A stretch of DNA of 17,524 nucleotides, taken from the NCBI GenBank assembly GCA_041180805.1, contig JBEGQX010000105.1, forward strand, positions 1-17,524, in the 5' to 3' direction. Made by a program: the position numbers and the translations under genes. The notes beneath the pieces are model-generated. The model had not been told where the DNA came from, searched no databases, and saw only the letters and a program-made list of their open reading frames with translations. Positions 1 through 7,027 of the stretch are shown here, piece after piece. This DNA is from JBEGQX01 sp041180805 (GTDB lineage Bacteria; Planctomycetota; Planctomycetia; Gemmatales; Gemmataceae). Positions within the stretch are counted from its first letter, which is position 1, and each line of letters opens with the position of its first letter.

Positions 1-759
1 ACCATCCGGGGACAAAGCCATTTCTGTTGGGTGGCTTTCCGTGGCCCATCTGCCAAGTACCTTGCCTTCGTTTGTTTCCAGTAAAGCTACAGAGGCGCCT
101 CCCCACAAGCTTACAAATGCCTGTTCTTTCCCAGGAACGGGAAGAATGGCAAAGGGGTATGAATCTTTTCCCAGGTCCACTACTGTGGCTTTGCCAGTCC
201 CATCGATTGGAGCAATGGCAACAGAAAAGCCCCAGCAACCGGCACCGATGATTTTTTTGGCTGTGCTGTCCACGGCAAGGCCAGAGGTGATAAATGTGCT
301 TTCTTTGGGGGCAAGTTGAATTTCTTTGCCTGCAATTAGAGCTCCATTCACAAAATCGAAACTTAGCGCAGAGGCATGCTCTGCCGCGCTGGCGTAAAGC
401 TTTTTACCATCCGGATCAAAACAGATTCCAGCAAAGGTCTGCTTCAAGGTGGTTCTGCTGGTAATATTTGCCCCTGCTTTGTCCGTTTCAAGGACTATGA
501 TTTCATGGGTGCCATAACCCGCATGAAGCACTGCGAGATATTTGCCTGTAGGGTGCATGGCGATGTTGACAGGAAAGTCACCCAGAGGAATTTGCTTACC
601 GGCCGGCTTTAGCGTCCAACCGTTGGGTAATCGAACCTCGCCATTGATTTGCAATCCAGGCAGCGATTTACCAGTGGTTTTTGCTGCTTCTTGGGCACTA
701 AGGGTCATCGAAGCCATCAGTGCGAACAATGATGCCATAATCAACCTGAGTTTGTTCAT
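1..759 (-). CDS. Exported YncE-like (YVTN) beta-propeller protein, 3' part cut by window edge
   Basis: The first 253 residues are visible, reading from an ATG at 759 down to base 1 with no stop, so the gene continues outside the window. Residues 1-22 (MNKLRLIMASL... LSA) form a signal peptide with likely cleavage before QEAAK. After the segment LPNGWTLKPAGKQIPLG, four propeller-blade repeats follow: about 63-91 (VNIAMHPTGKYLAVLH), 109-138 (AGICFDPDGKKLYAS), 159-187 and 202-232, with a fifth starting at 244 (PTEMALSPDG). This is the YncE/YVTN lactonase-like fold. In planctomycetes this kind of N-terminus is commonly joined to an alkaline phosphatase-type phosphoesterase domain; whether that is so here lies off the edge. 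Export implies a periplasmic or surface role, and the substrate is unknown. It is on the same strand as ilvC but separated from it by a strong terminator, so it probably has its own promoter within 760-854. No good Shine-Dalgarno is seen before the ATG. Confidence 0.87.
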   Translation of the reverse strand, partial: MNKLRLIMASLFALMASMTLSAQEAAKTTGKSLPGLQINGEVRLPNGWTLKPAGKQIPLGDFPVNIAMHPTGKYLAVLHAGYGTHEIIVLETDKAGANITSRTTLKQTFAGICFDPDGKKLYASAAEHASALSFDFVNGALIAGKEIQLAPKESTFITSGLAVDSTAKKIIGAGCWGFSVAIAPIDGTGKATVVDLGKDSYPFAILPVPGKEQAFVSLWGGASVALLETNEGKVLGRWATESHPTEMALSPDG

Positions 760-854
760 GCTTTGTCTCGATTGCATATTTATGGGGTGGGATTAACTAT
801 CACATTTTCTGTGATTGAAATACAAAGTCCAATGATTTTTTCGTGAAGGGCGGC

Positions 855-889
855 AAAACAAAAAGAGGGAGGCTAATGCCCCCCTCTTT
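855..889 (-). terminator. Rho-independent terminator of ilvC
   Basis: On the minus strand a 12-base-pair stem with one A/C mismatch (arms 889-878 and 873-862, loop 877-874, ATTA) is followed at once by TTTTTGTTTT. The stem is GC-rich in the middle. It starts 26 bases after the ilvC stop codon, the classic position for an intrinsic terminator. It separates ilvC from the propeller gene that starts at 759. Confidence 0.85.
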
Positions 890-915
890 GGAATGATTGG
901 CTTATAGCAAGTTGG

Positions 916-1971
916 TTACTTGCCTTTGGCCTTTTCAGGACGCAATTCTCGAACCTGAGCGCCTGCCACCCACATTTCGCTGCTGGCGATTTCCTTGAGT
1001 TCCTTCTCAAGTTGCTGACGATAATCAGGTCTGCTGTTGGATTCCAGGGTTCTACGGGTTTCGCTGCCATCGGCAACACGGTCGTAAAGTTCCTGGAACA
1101 CAGGCTTGGTGGCATCATGGAATTTCTTGAACCAGTCCAGTGCGCCGCGCTGTGCCGTGGTGGAGCAGTTGGCGTACATCCAATCCATGCCATTTTCAGC
1201 AATCAATGGATAAAGGCTCTGGGTTGCTTCTTCAACGGTTTCATTGAAAGCTTCGCTGGGAGAATGCCCCTGTTCGCGAAGAACTTCGTACTGGGCCAGC
1301 CAGATACCATAAATGGCACCCATTAGCACACCGCGTTCGCCGGTAAGGTCGCTGTAAACTTCCTTCTGGAAGGTAGTTTCAAAAAGATAGCCTGAACCCA
1401 CAGCAAAGCCAAGCGCCCTGGCCTTGTCATAAGCTTTGCCAGTGGCATCCTGAAATACCGCATAGCTGGAATTGATGCCTTTGCCTTCAACAAAGAGGCG
1501 ACGCACCGAAGTTCCGGAACCCTTGGGAGCAACAAGGATCACATCGATGTCAGCAGGTGGGATGACCCCGGTTTGATCTTTGTAAACAATGCTAAAGCCA
1601 TGGGAGAAATACAAAGTTTTTCCCTTGGTAAGGTGTGGCTTAAGTTTTGGCCATTGTTCCTTCTGACCTGCATCAGAAAGAAGATATTGGATAATGGTTC
1701 CCTTAGCGGCGGCTTCTTCCATGCTAAAAAGGGATTTGCCGGGAACCCAGCCATCCTGAACAGCCAAATCCCAAGAGCGGGTATTGGGCCTTTGGCCGAT
1801 AATTACATTAACCCCGTTGTCTTTCATGTTCAGGGATTGGCCGCGACCTTGCACACCATAGCCTAGAACAACAACTACTTCGTTAGCAAGAATCTGCTTG
1901 ATTTTTTCTGGTGGATAATCTGACCGTTCAACAACGGTTTCCGACTCTTTACCAACTGTAATCTTCTTCAT
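916..1971 (-). CDS. ilvC: Ketol-acid reductoisomerase, fungal-like class I form
   Basis: The 351-residue enzyme catalyses the second step of valine, leucine and isoleucine synthesis: Mg-dependent isomerisation and NAD(P)H reduction of acetolactate or acetohydroxybutyrate, in the cytoplasm. The Rossmann glycine motif is GYGVQG at 37-42. Catalytic residues are in place: K150 in APKGSG, metal ligands D208 and E212 (SDLTGER), E244 and E248 (FNETVEEAT) and S270 (CSTTAQRG). The length fits the short class I form, whose single C-terminal knotted domain is not duplicated. Several stretches (FSHGFS, GINSSYAV, HSPSEAFNETVEEATQ, CSTTAxRGALDW, SLExNSxPDYR) resemble, from memory, yeast Ilv5 more than E. 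coli or actinobacterial KARI. The loop after the second strand reads GQRPNTRSW, so cofactor choice between NADH and NADPH cannot be told by eye. GGGGAA five bases upstream of the ATG is a good ribosome binding site. It is transcribed alone and ends at the hairpin at 855-889. Confidence 0.97.
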   Translation of the reverse strand: MKKITVGKESETVVERSDYPPEKIKQILANEVVVVLGYGVQGRGQSLNMKDNGVNVIIGQRPNTRSWDLAVQDGWVPGKSLFSMEEAAAKGTIIQYLLSDAGQKEQWPKLKPHLTKGKTLYFSHGFSIVYKDQTGVIPPADIDVILVAPKGSGTSVRRLFVEGKGINSSYAVFQDATGKAYDKARALGFAVGSGYLFETTFQKEVYSDLTGERGVLMGAIYGIWLAQYEVLREQGHSPSEAFNETVEEATQSLYPLIAENGMDWMYANCSTTAQRGALDWFKKFHDATKPVFQELYDRVADGSETRRTLESNSRPDYRQQLEKELKEIASSEMWVAGAQVRELRPEKAKGK

Positions 1972-2083
1972 GACATTCCCCGGACAAAAAAAGGTTTAAA
2001 TAGGGTATTAGCCCATGTATAAATTACTGTACATTGAAACAGGCCCTCCGACTATATCCCACCACCCAGAAAGCTGGAAAAAC
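1972..2083. promoter_or_regulatory. Divergent intergenic region between ilvC and the dipeptidase gene
   Basis: These 112 bases must hold the start signals for both ilvC (leftward) and the M19 dipeptidase (rightward), because the genes face away from each other. The stretch around 1990-2035 is AT-rich (TTTAAAT, TATAAATT) and contains a near-palindrome GGGTATTAGCCC at 2002-2013, but no convincing -35/-10 pair could be fixed on either strand. An open frame in phase with the dipeptidase extends up to an ATG at 2015; it is probably not translated, see that entry. Confidence 0.4.
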
Positions 2084-3169
2084 ATGCTGATTTTTGATGC
2101 TCATTTGGACCTTGCCTGGAACGCCTTGGATTGGAACAGGGATCTTTGTCTGAGTGTTCAGGAAATTCGCCAGCGTGAAAATACCCTGGGCCTGACAGGC
2201 AAAGCCCGCGGGGTGGGAACAGTGTCGTTTCCAGATCTTCGCCGGGGGAAAGTTGGAATTTTCATAGCTACCATCCTGCCACGTTTAATGCGGCATGGGA
2301 TGATGCCCCCTCTGCAACGATATGAATCCATGAGTTCCGCTTATGCGGCGGGTCGCGGCCAACTTGCTTATTACGAAACCATGGTAAACGCTGGCAAGCT
2401 TCGGTTTTTAAAGACCGCAACAGATGTGGAATCACATGTCAGTGGATGGAAAGGCCCAAATTCTGATAGTGAACCCTTAGGGTTCATTTTAAGCATGGAA
2501 GGGGCAGATTCGGTTCTCTTTCCCGAACAGGTTCATCATTGGTATCAACTCGGCCTAAGGATTATTGGCCCAGCTCATTATGGAGTAAGCCCCTACGCGC
2601 ACGGAACCAGCACCGAAGGTGGACTGTTCCCGCTTGGGCCAGCTTTGCTTAGGGAAATGCAATCCTGCGGGATGATTCTCGATGTCACTCATCTTTCCGA
2701 TCAATGTTTTGAAGAGGCTTTGGATATTTATGGCGGGCCAGTGCTTGCGAGTCATCATAACTGCCGGGCCTTGGTGCCAGACCAGAGGCAGCTTGCGGAC
2801 GACCATATTAAAAAACTGGTCGCCCGTGGTGCCGTGATAGGTGCGGCCTTTGATACCTGGATGCTATATCCAAATTGGGTCCGAGGTAAAACCACTGTGC
2901 AGGAATCTGGCGTTACCATGCGTACGGTAGTGGATCACATAGACAGGGTTTGCCAACTGGCAGGAAATGCAAACCATGCCGCGTTGGGAACTGATTTGGA
3001 TGGTGGATTTGGAAGGGAGCAATCCCCCGGGGACCTCGATACCATTGCAGATCTTTCAAGGTTCCCAGACCTTTTAAGGGAAAGAGGCTATTCCGAGGCA
3101 GATGTGGAAAAGATCATGCATGGCAACTGGGTTCGGTTCTTCACCCACGCCTTTGCTAAGAAAGGCTAA
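2084..3169 (+). CDS. Membrane dipeptidase family protein (peptidase M19)
   Basis: A 361-residue member of the M19 renal-dipeptidase family, zinc enzymes with an amidohydrolase TIM-barrel fold that cleave dipeptides, including some with D-residues. The binuclear metal ligands are recognisable in the expected order: H7 and D9 (DAHLDLA), E139 (SMEGADS), H203 (DVTHLS), H224 (ASHHNCRA), with D304 in ALGTDLDGGF as the later aspartate. I chose the ATG at 2084 because the conserved DAHLD motif starts four residues later and GGAAA precedes it; the frame stays open to an ATG at 2015, but the extra 23 residues look neither like a signal peptide nor like family sequence. With this start the protein is probably cytoplasmic. 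Its physiological substrate cannot be read from the sequence, and peptide turnover or cell-wall peptide recycling are possibilities. It ends in a 4-base convergent overlap with the small minus-strand gene. Confidence 0.92.
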   Translation: MLIFDAHLDLAWNALDWNRDLCLSVQEIRQRENTLGLTGKARGVGTVSFPDLRRGKVGIFIATILPRLMRHGMMPPLQRYESMSSAYAAGRGQLAYYETMVNAGKLRFLKTATDVESHVSGWKGPNSDSEPLGFILSMEGADSVLFPEQVHHWYQLGLRIIGPAHYGVSPYAHGTSTEGGLFPLGPALLREMQSCGMILDVTHLSDQCFEEALDIYGGPVLASHHNCRALVPDQRQLADDHIKKLVARGAVIGAAFDTWMLYPNWVRGKTTVQESGVTMRTVVDHIDRVCQLAGNANHAALGTDLDGGFGREQSPGDLDTIADLSRFPDLLRERGYSEADVEKIMHGNWVRFFTHAFAKKG

Positions 3170-3429
3170 TCATCCACAACTTCCTTGAACAGTGATATTG
3201 CGGCTATTTCCCTGCGAAACAGGAGGACTCTTTTTCTGGTTCGTTTTATGCCTGTGGCAAGCGCGGCAGCCACATAGTTCTCTCGGGAAGTCTGAGTATC
3301 CCTAAGATCATGGAAATCCGCATTTGTCACTTCAAGGTAAGAATCATGGATTCCTGCCAGTATTCCCAGGCATACAAAAGGGCTGTTAAGATCAATCACA
3401 ACTTTTTGATTCAGGTATTGTTCCAGCAT
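3166..3429 (-). CDS. Small conserved-looking protein, possible Sm-like fold
   Basis: An 87-residue protein of unknown function. It begins MLEQYLNQKVVIDLNSPFV, followed by a turn and LEVTNADFHDL, then a basic segment (TGIKRTRKRVLLFRR) and EIAAISLFKEVV. Alternating short strands around 'VVIDLNSPFVCLGILAGIHDSYLEVTNAD' and 'VLLFRREIAAIS' resemble the small beta-barrel of Sm/LSm-like proteins, and similar small genes are, as I recall, found in other planctomycetes; both points are tentative. I prefer the ATG at 3429; a GTG at 3456 would add nine residues (MPWNYRVNA) without a better ribosome binding site. The basic stretch could bind nucleic acid. It is transcribed against the dipeptidase gene, the stop codons overlapping (TAA/TAG share CTAA), and divergently from the RNase D gene. 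Confidence 0.7.
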   Translation of the reverse strand: MLEQYLNQKVVIDLNSPFVCLGILAGIHDSYLEVTNADFHDLRDTQTSRENYVAAALATGIKRTRKRVLLFRREIAAISLFKEVVDD

Positions 3430-3535
3430 GGCATTTACCCGGTAATTCCATGGCACAGTTTAAACTTTTGGCACAGGGACTATCTTAATCTTAGTCCTTT
3501 TAAACCTGATAAGTGTACCAGCTTAGATCACCCAC
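3430..3535. promoter_or_regulatory. Divergent intergenic region between the small gene and rnd
   Basis: These 106 bases lie between two genes facing apart and should carry both promoters. The region has a perfect 10-base palindrome AGTTTAAACT (3457-3466), flanked by two direct copies of TGGCACAG (3451-3458 and 3469-3476, 18 bases apart), and a 6-base inverted repeat GGACTA/TAGTCC (3477-3482 and 3492-3497) followed by TTTT. The repeats could be an operator, but with so short a sequence chance is a fair alternative. No clear -35/-10 pair was found. Confidence 0.35.
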
Positions 3536-4753
3536 ATGAAAGAATTCGTTGTCAACAGTCCGGAAACATTGGCAAAAGCCATGGAACTGATGGCTAAAAG
3601 CCATGTGATAGGTTACGACACCGAGTTTGTCAGCGAAGAGTCTTTTCGGCCGGAGCTTTGTTTGGTTCAGCTTGCCATTCCCGGGAACCTCTTTGTGGTT
3701 GACCCGTTTTCTTCCGGACCACTGGATGGCATGTGGCAATTACTTACCGAGGGCAGCAGGGAGATTGTTGTACATTCCGGGCGCGAGGAAATAAGAATTT
3801 GCCAGGCAGAATCCAGCAAGGTTCCAAGCCGTTTGTTTGATATTCAAATTGCCTCCGGGTTGATTGGAATCGGCTACCCGTCGGGGTACGCTGCCTTGGT
3901 TTCACAGCTTACCGGAAACAGGCTGGATAAACAGGAAACTCTCACCGACTGGCGAGTGAGGCCACTCACCAGGGAACAGATTAGGTATGCTTTTGACGAT
4001 GTTCGATTCCTTTTGGAGTGTCACGACAAGATTCGTTCCAGGCTTGACAGGCTTGGCAGGTTTGAATGGGCAGATGAGGAACACCAACAGTTAATCAAGC
4101 GAAGCAGGATTGATGAACCAGTTGGAGAGCGCTGGCGCAGGGTGAAGGGAACCGGGAATTTCGACCGTAGAAGACTTGCCATGGTGAGGGAGCTTTACCA
4201 CTGGAGGGATCAATTGGCCCAGAAACGAAACCGGCCACCAAGATCCATCATGCGCGATGAACTGATTTCTGAAATCATCCGCCGTAATCCCAAGAATCCA
4301 TCTGAAGTAACTCAGGTTCGCGGAACCCAGCAGAGGGATGCCCAGGGAATTTTCGAGGCTTTGGAAATTGCCAAGTCCCTTCCGTTGGATCAACTGCCTC
4401 AGGTGGAGGTAAACCGGTCCGAGCCTTCTCAGGTGGCGTTAATCAGCCAGGTTCTTGGTGGAATACTGGGTGATTATTGCACCCGGGAAAGTTTGACACC
4501 CTCATTGGTGGCTACTGTGTCAGATATGAAGGACCTTGTTCGCTCACAGATGGAAAAAAAAGACCTCGATGAGGATAATTCGCTGGCTAAGGGGTGGAGG
4601 AAAAGTCATGTCCTGCCGGTTTTGCGGGATTTTCTGGAGGGGCGAAGTTCTCTAAGGCTCGCCTCCATCGAACAGGAAGCACCTTTTGCGTATGATAATT
4701 CTCATGGTGGCACGGGCCAAAAAGGCGGCGCTGGCCATGGCAGAAAGCCTTAG
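3536..4753 (+). CDS. rnd: Ribonuclease D (DEDDy 3'-5' exoribonuclease with HRDC domain)
   Basis: A 405-residue protein, somewhat longer than E. coli RNase D. The exonuclease domain spans about 1-170: Exo I is D28-T-E30-F (YDTEFV), Exo II is HSGREEIRI at 80-88, and Exo III is Y151-AFD-D155. These fall on the same residue numbers as in E. coli RNase D as I recall them, except that the Exo II aspartate is E85 here. An HRDC nucleic-acid-binding domain follows at about 210-285 (RRRLAMVRELYHWRDQLA, RPPRSIMRDELI), then a second helical region, and a glycine- and lysine-rich tail from about 389 (SHGGTGQKGGAGHGRKP). The family trims 3' ends of tRNA and other small RNAs in the cytoplasm. No Shine-Dalgarno is obvious before the ATG, unlike the genes downstream. 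It begins a plus-strand run, with thrC 21 bases on. Other members are known with Glu in Exo II, I believe, so activity is likely but not certain. Confidence 0.92.
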   Translation: MKEFVVNSPETLAKAMELMAKSHVIGYDTEFVSEESFRPELCLVQLAIPGNLFVVDPFSSGPLDGMWQLLTEGSREIVVHSGREEIRICQAESSKVPSRLFDIQIASGLIGIGYPSGYAALVSQLTGNRLDKQETLTDWRVRPLTREQIRYAFDDVRFLLECHDKIRSRLDRLGRFEWADEEHQQLIKRSRIDEPVGERWRRVKGTGNFDRRRLAMVRELYHWRDQLAQKRNRPPRSIMRDELISEIIRRNPKNPSEVTQVRGTQQRDAQGIFEALEIAKSLPLDQLPQVEVNRSEPSQVALISQVLGGILGDYCTRESLTPSLVATVSDMKDLVRSQMEKKDLDEDNSLAKGWRKSHVLPVLRDFLEGRSSLRLASIEQEAPFAYDNSHGGTGQKGGAGHGRKP

Positions 4754-4762
4754 CTGGCTTTT

Positions 4763-4767
4763 GGGGG
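4763..4767 (+). promoter_or_regulatory. Ribosome binding site of thrC
   Basis: GGGGG in TTGGGGGTGT lies seven bases before the ATG at 4775, just behind the rnd stop codon. It fixes the thrC start upstream of the zinc-ribbon cysteines. Confidence 0.6.
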
Positions 4768-4774
4768 TGTTTCT

Positions 4775-6172
4775 ATGAACGATAATCTGGTTTTCCAGCG
4801 ATGTGTATTTCCCTCTTGCGGGGGTACCAGTTCCGTCGATGAAACTTCCTTCACCTGTCCTAAATGTGGCGGCCTTATGGATGTTGCCTACCAATGGGAT
4901 AAACTCCCCGTCCCCAAATCCCTTAAAGATTTTGAAATCAAATGGTCACAGCGCCATTTGCCTCTTTCCTTCAGTGGCGTATGGCGATTCCGGGAATTAC
5001 TCCCTTTCGCGGACCCGGAAAAGATCCTCACCATTGGCGAGGGGCAAACCATTCTTCAACAGTCCAATCTGGTTGCCCAATATGTAGGGGTTCATGAAGG
5101 CAATCTGTTCCTGCAGTACGAGGGCATGAATCCCTCAGGCAGCTTCAAGGACAATGGGATGACTGCCGCCTTTACCCATGCTCGCATGACAGGCGCAAAA
5201 CGGGCGGCGTGTGCCAGCACAGGCAACACCAGTGCATCTCTGGCCGTGTATTGCTCTGCCACGGGCCTGATGCGAGGCATCGTATTCATTGGCAGTGGGA
5301 AGATTTCCTACGGCAAGCTTGCCCAGGCATTGGATCATGGCGCGCTTACCTTGCAGATCGCAGGTGATTTTGATGATGCCATGCAGCGGGTTCAGCAGGT
5401 GGCCCGCAAGCTAGGTATTTACCTTGTCAACAGTATCAACCCCTTCCGCTTGGAAGGCCAGAAAACTGTCATGTATCGGGTGCTGGAAGCCCTTCGATGG
5501 GAGGCGCCGGACTGGATCGTTGTTCCCGGGGGCAATCTGGGTAACAGTTCCGCCTTTGGAAAAGCATTCATGGAAATGCAACAACTTGGCCTCATCAGCA
5601 GGGTGCCAAGGCTGGCAGTGATCAATGCCGCGGGTGCGAATACTTTCAACACACTTAGCGGTCAGGGAACGCTTCGCTGGAATAAGGGTAACCCAGACCG
5701 GGAAGTCATGACCGATTATTTCAACAAGATGGATCAGGAAAACCTCAGGGCATCAACGATCGCAAGCGCGATTGAAATTAACCGGCCTGTGAACCTTGTA
5801 AAGGCATTACGCGCTATTGAGGTGTGCGATGGTATCGTGCGGGAGGCCAATGATCAGGAAATCATGGATGCCAAGGCCAAAGTGGGCGCAGGTGGGCTGG
5901 GTTGCGAACCAGCATCTGCTGCAAGTGTGGCTGGTGCAAAGAAATTAAGGGCAGAAGGTGTGATCGCCCCTTCTGACAGGGTTGTTTGCATTCTTACCGC
6001 CCATCAAATGAAAGATTCCACAGCCACGGTTGCCTACCATAGTTCGGATCAGAAGACATTTGATGATGTTCTTGGGGTGCGTGGGGTTCGCAGAGCAGGT
6101 TTTGCCAACCGCGCAGTTCAAGTTCCAAATCAATTGGATGATATTATCAAGGCCATAGAAGTATATTCTTAA
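4775..6172 (+). CDS. thrC: Threonine synthase with N-terminal zinc ribbon
   Basis: A 465-residue PLP enzyme of fold type II that converts O-phosphohomoserine to threonine and phosphate, the last step of threonine synthesis. A zinc-ribbon-like start carries four cysteines (C10, C15, C28, C31; CPKCGG). The PLP-binding lysine is K125 in NPSGSFKDNGM, preceded by IGEGQT (87-92), the family's substrate-binding turn. ASTGNTSAS and the phosphate-binding loop PGGNLGNS (251-258) follow, and a C-terminal region with KVGAGGLGCEPASAAS. The order and spacing are typical of threonine synthase rather than threonine deaminase or cysteine synthase. It lies between rnd (21 bases upstream) and dapB (16 bases downstream), so all three may share a transcript. 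Pairing with dapB suggests joint supply of aspartate-family amino acids; no attenuator or riboswitch is seen in the short gaps. Confidence 0.95.
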   Translation: MNDNLVFQRCVFPSCGGTSSVDETSFTCPKCGGLMDVAYQWDKLPVPKSLKDFEIKWSQRHLPLSFSGVWRFRELLPFADPEKILTIGEGQTILQQSNLVAQYVGVHEGNLFLQYEGMNPSGSFKDNGMTAAFTHARMTGAKRAACASTGNTSASLAVYCSATGLMRGIVFIGSGKISYGKLAQALDHGALTLQIAGDFDDAMQRVQQVARKLGIYLVNSINPFRLEGQKTVMYRVLEALRWEAPDWIVVPGGNLGNSSAFGKAFMEMQQLGLISRVPRLAVINAAGANTFNTLSGQGTLRWNKGNPDREVMTDYFNKMDQENLRASTIASAIEINRPVNLVKALRAIEVCDGIVREANDQEIMDAKAKVGAGGLGCEPASAASVAGAKKLRAEGVIAPSDRVVCILTAHQMKDSTATVAYHSSDQKTFDDVLGVRGVRRAGFANRAVQVPNQLDDIIKAIEVYS

Positions 6173-6188
6173 GTTAAGGGGAAAAGTC

Positions 6189-6986
6189 ATGAAAACAGCA
6201 ATAGCTATCAATGGTGCAGCCGGGCGGATGGGGCAAAGGTTGGTGGCCTTGGCAAGGGAAGACCATGATCTGAAGCTAGCTGCAGCCTTGGAAAGCCATG
6301 GAAATCCAACGCTTGGCAAAGATGCTGGCGATGTTGCTGGAATAGGTACCATTGGCATGCCAATTCGTTCCATGCTGACCATGGAAACCCACGTGGATTC
6401 GATCATAGATTTTTCCACTCCTGAAGGCACCATGGCAGTGCTTCCAACCTGTTTGCAGAAAAAAATTCCCCTGGTGGTAGCCACCACTGGTCTGGAACCA
6501 GAACACAAGAAAAAGTTAGATGCCGCGGCGCATGAAATTGCCATTCTTGTGGCACCCAACATGAGCCTTGCCGTGAATGTGCTTTTCGAGCTGGTCAAAG
6601 TGGCTTCCAAGCTGCTTACCAACAAAGGTTTTGATGTTGAGATCATCGAAAGGCATCATCGCTTTAAAAAAGATTCCCCCAGCGGCACAGCCTTGCAATT
6701 CGCCAAGATTGTCCAGCAGATCCAGGGGCAAACCAACTTTCGCCATGGTCGTGAAGGCATCGTTGGTGAAAGACCAACATCAGAAATTGGCATCCATGCT
6801 GTCAGGGTTGGGGATAATGTCGGCGAGCATACGGTTATTTTCAGCACCTTGGGCGAAACCCTGGAGCTTGTGCATAAGGGTCATACCCGTGACAGTTATG
6901 CCCGGGGCGCACTTCTTGCAGCTAAATTTCTGGCAGGCAAGCCCGCAGGCAGTTACTCTATGAATGATGTTCTGGGTATTGGTTAA
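6189..6986 (+). CDS. dapB: 4-hydroxy-tetrahydrodipicolinate reductase
   Basis: The 265-residue enzyme reduces hydroxy-tetrahydrodipicolinate to tetrahydrodipicolinate with NAD(P)H, on the route to diaminopimelate (peptidoglycan) and lysine, in the cytoplasm. The Rossmann motif NGAAGRMGQ is at 8-16. DFSTPEGT and ATTGL follow, then APNMSLAVNVLF, the start of the C-terminal substrate domain. The DapB signature is complete at about 154-168: ERHHRFKKDSPSGTA, with H156/H157 and K160/K161 near the catalytic position and SGT binding the substrate carboxylates. The later HAVRVGDNVGEHTVIF is also typical. The length is normal for the family. AAGGGGAA (6176-6183) is a good ribosome binding site for this ATG. 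It follows thrC closely; a 41-base gap separates it from the exported-protein cluster, so read-through into that cluster is possible, as no hairpin terminator is seen between them. Confidence 0.96.
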   Translation: MKTAIAINGAAGRMGQRLVALAREDHDLKLAAALESHGNPTLGKDAGDVAGIGTIGMPIRSMLTMETHVDSIIDFSTPEGTMAVLPTCLQKKIPLVVATTGLEPEHKKKLDAAAHEIAILVAPNMSLAVNVLFELVKVASKLLTNKGFDVEIIERHHRFKKDSPSGTALQFAKIVQQIQGQTNFRHGREGIVGERPTSEIGIHAVRVGDNVGEHTVIFSTLGETLELVHKGHTRDSYARGALLAAKFLAGKPAGSYSMNDVLGIG

Positions 6987-7027
6987 CCCGGAACCTTCTT
7001 CATGGTACTGACTGGAAGGGTTGGACA

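Noticed and set aside
27..796. Plus-strand reading frames at the left edge
   Set aside because: They lie opposite the edge-cut propeller gene, whose minus-strand frame has a signal peptide and clear propeller repeats; the plus-strand translations show no domain pattern.
2015..2083. Upstream extension of the dipeptidase from an ATG at 2015
   Set aside because: The 23 added residues resemble no signal peptide or family sequence, and a GGAAA site with the family's usual start DAHLD supports the ATG at 2084.
3477..3501. Hairpin followed by TTTT before rnd as a terminator
   Set aside because: The stem has only six pairs with a nine-base loop, and no plus-strand gene upstream would need ending there.
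5945..6646. 233-residue minus-strand open frame across thrC and dapB
   Set aside because: It spans two well-supported enzyme genes on the other strand, and its translation is low-complexity in Ser and Ala with no recognisable motif.
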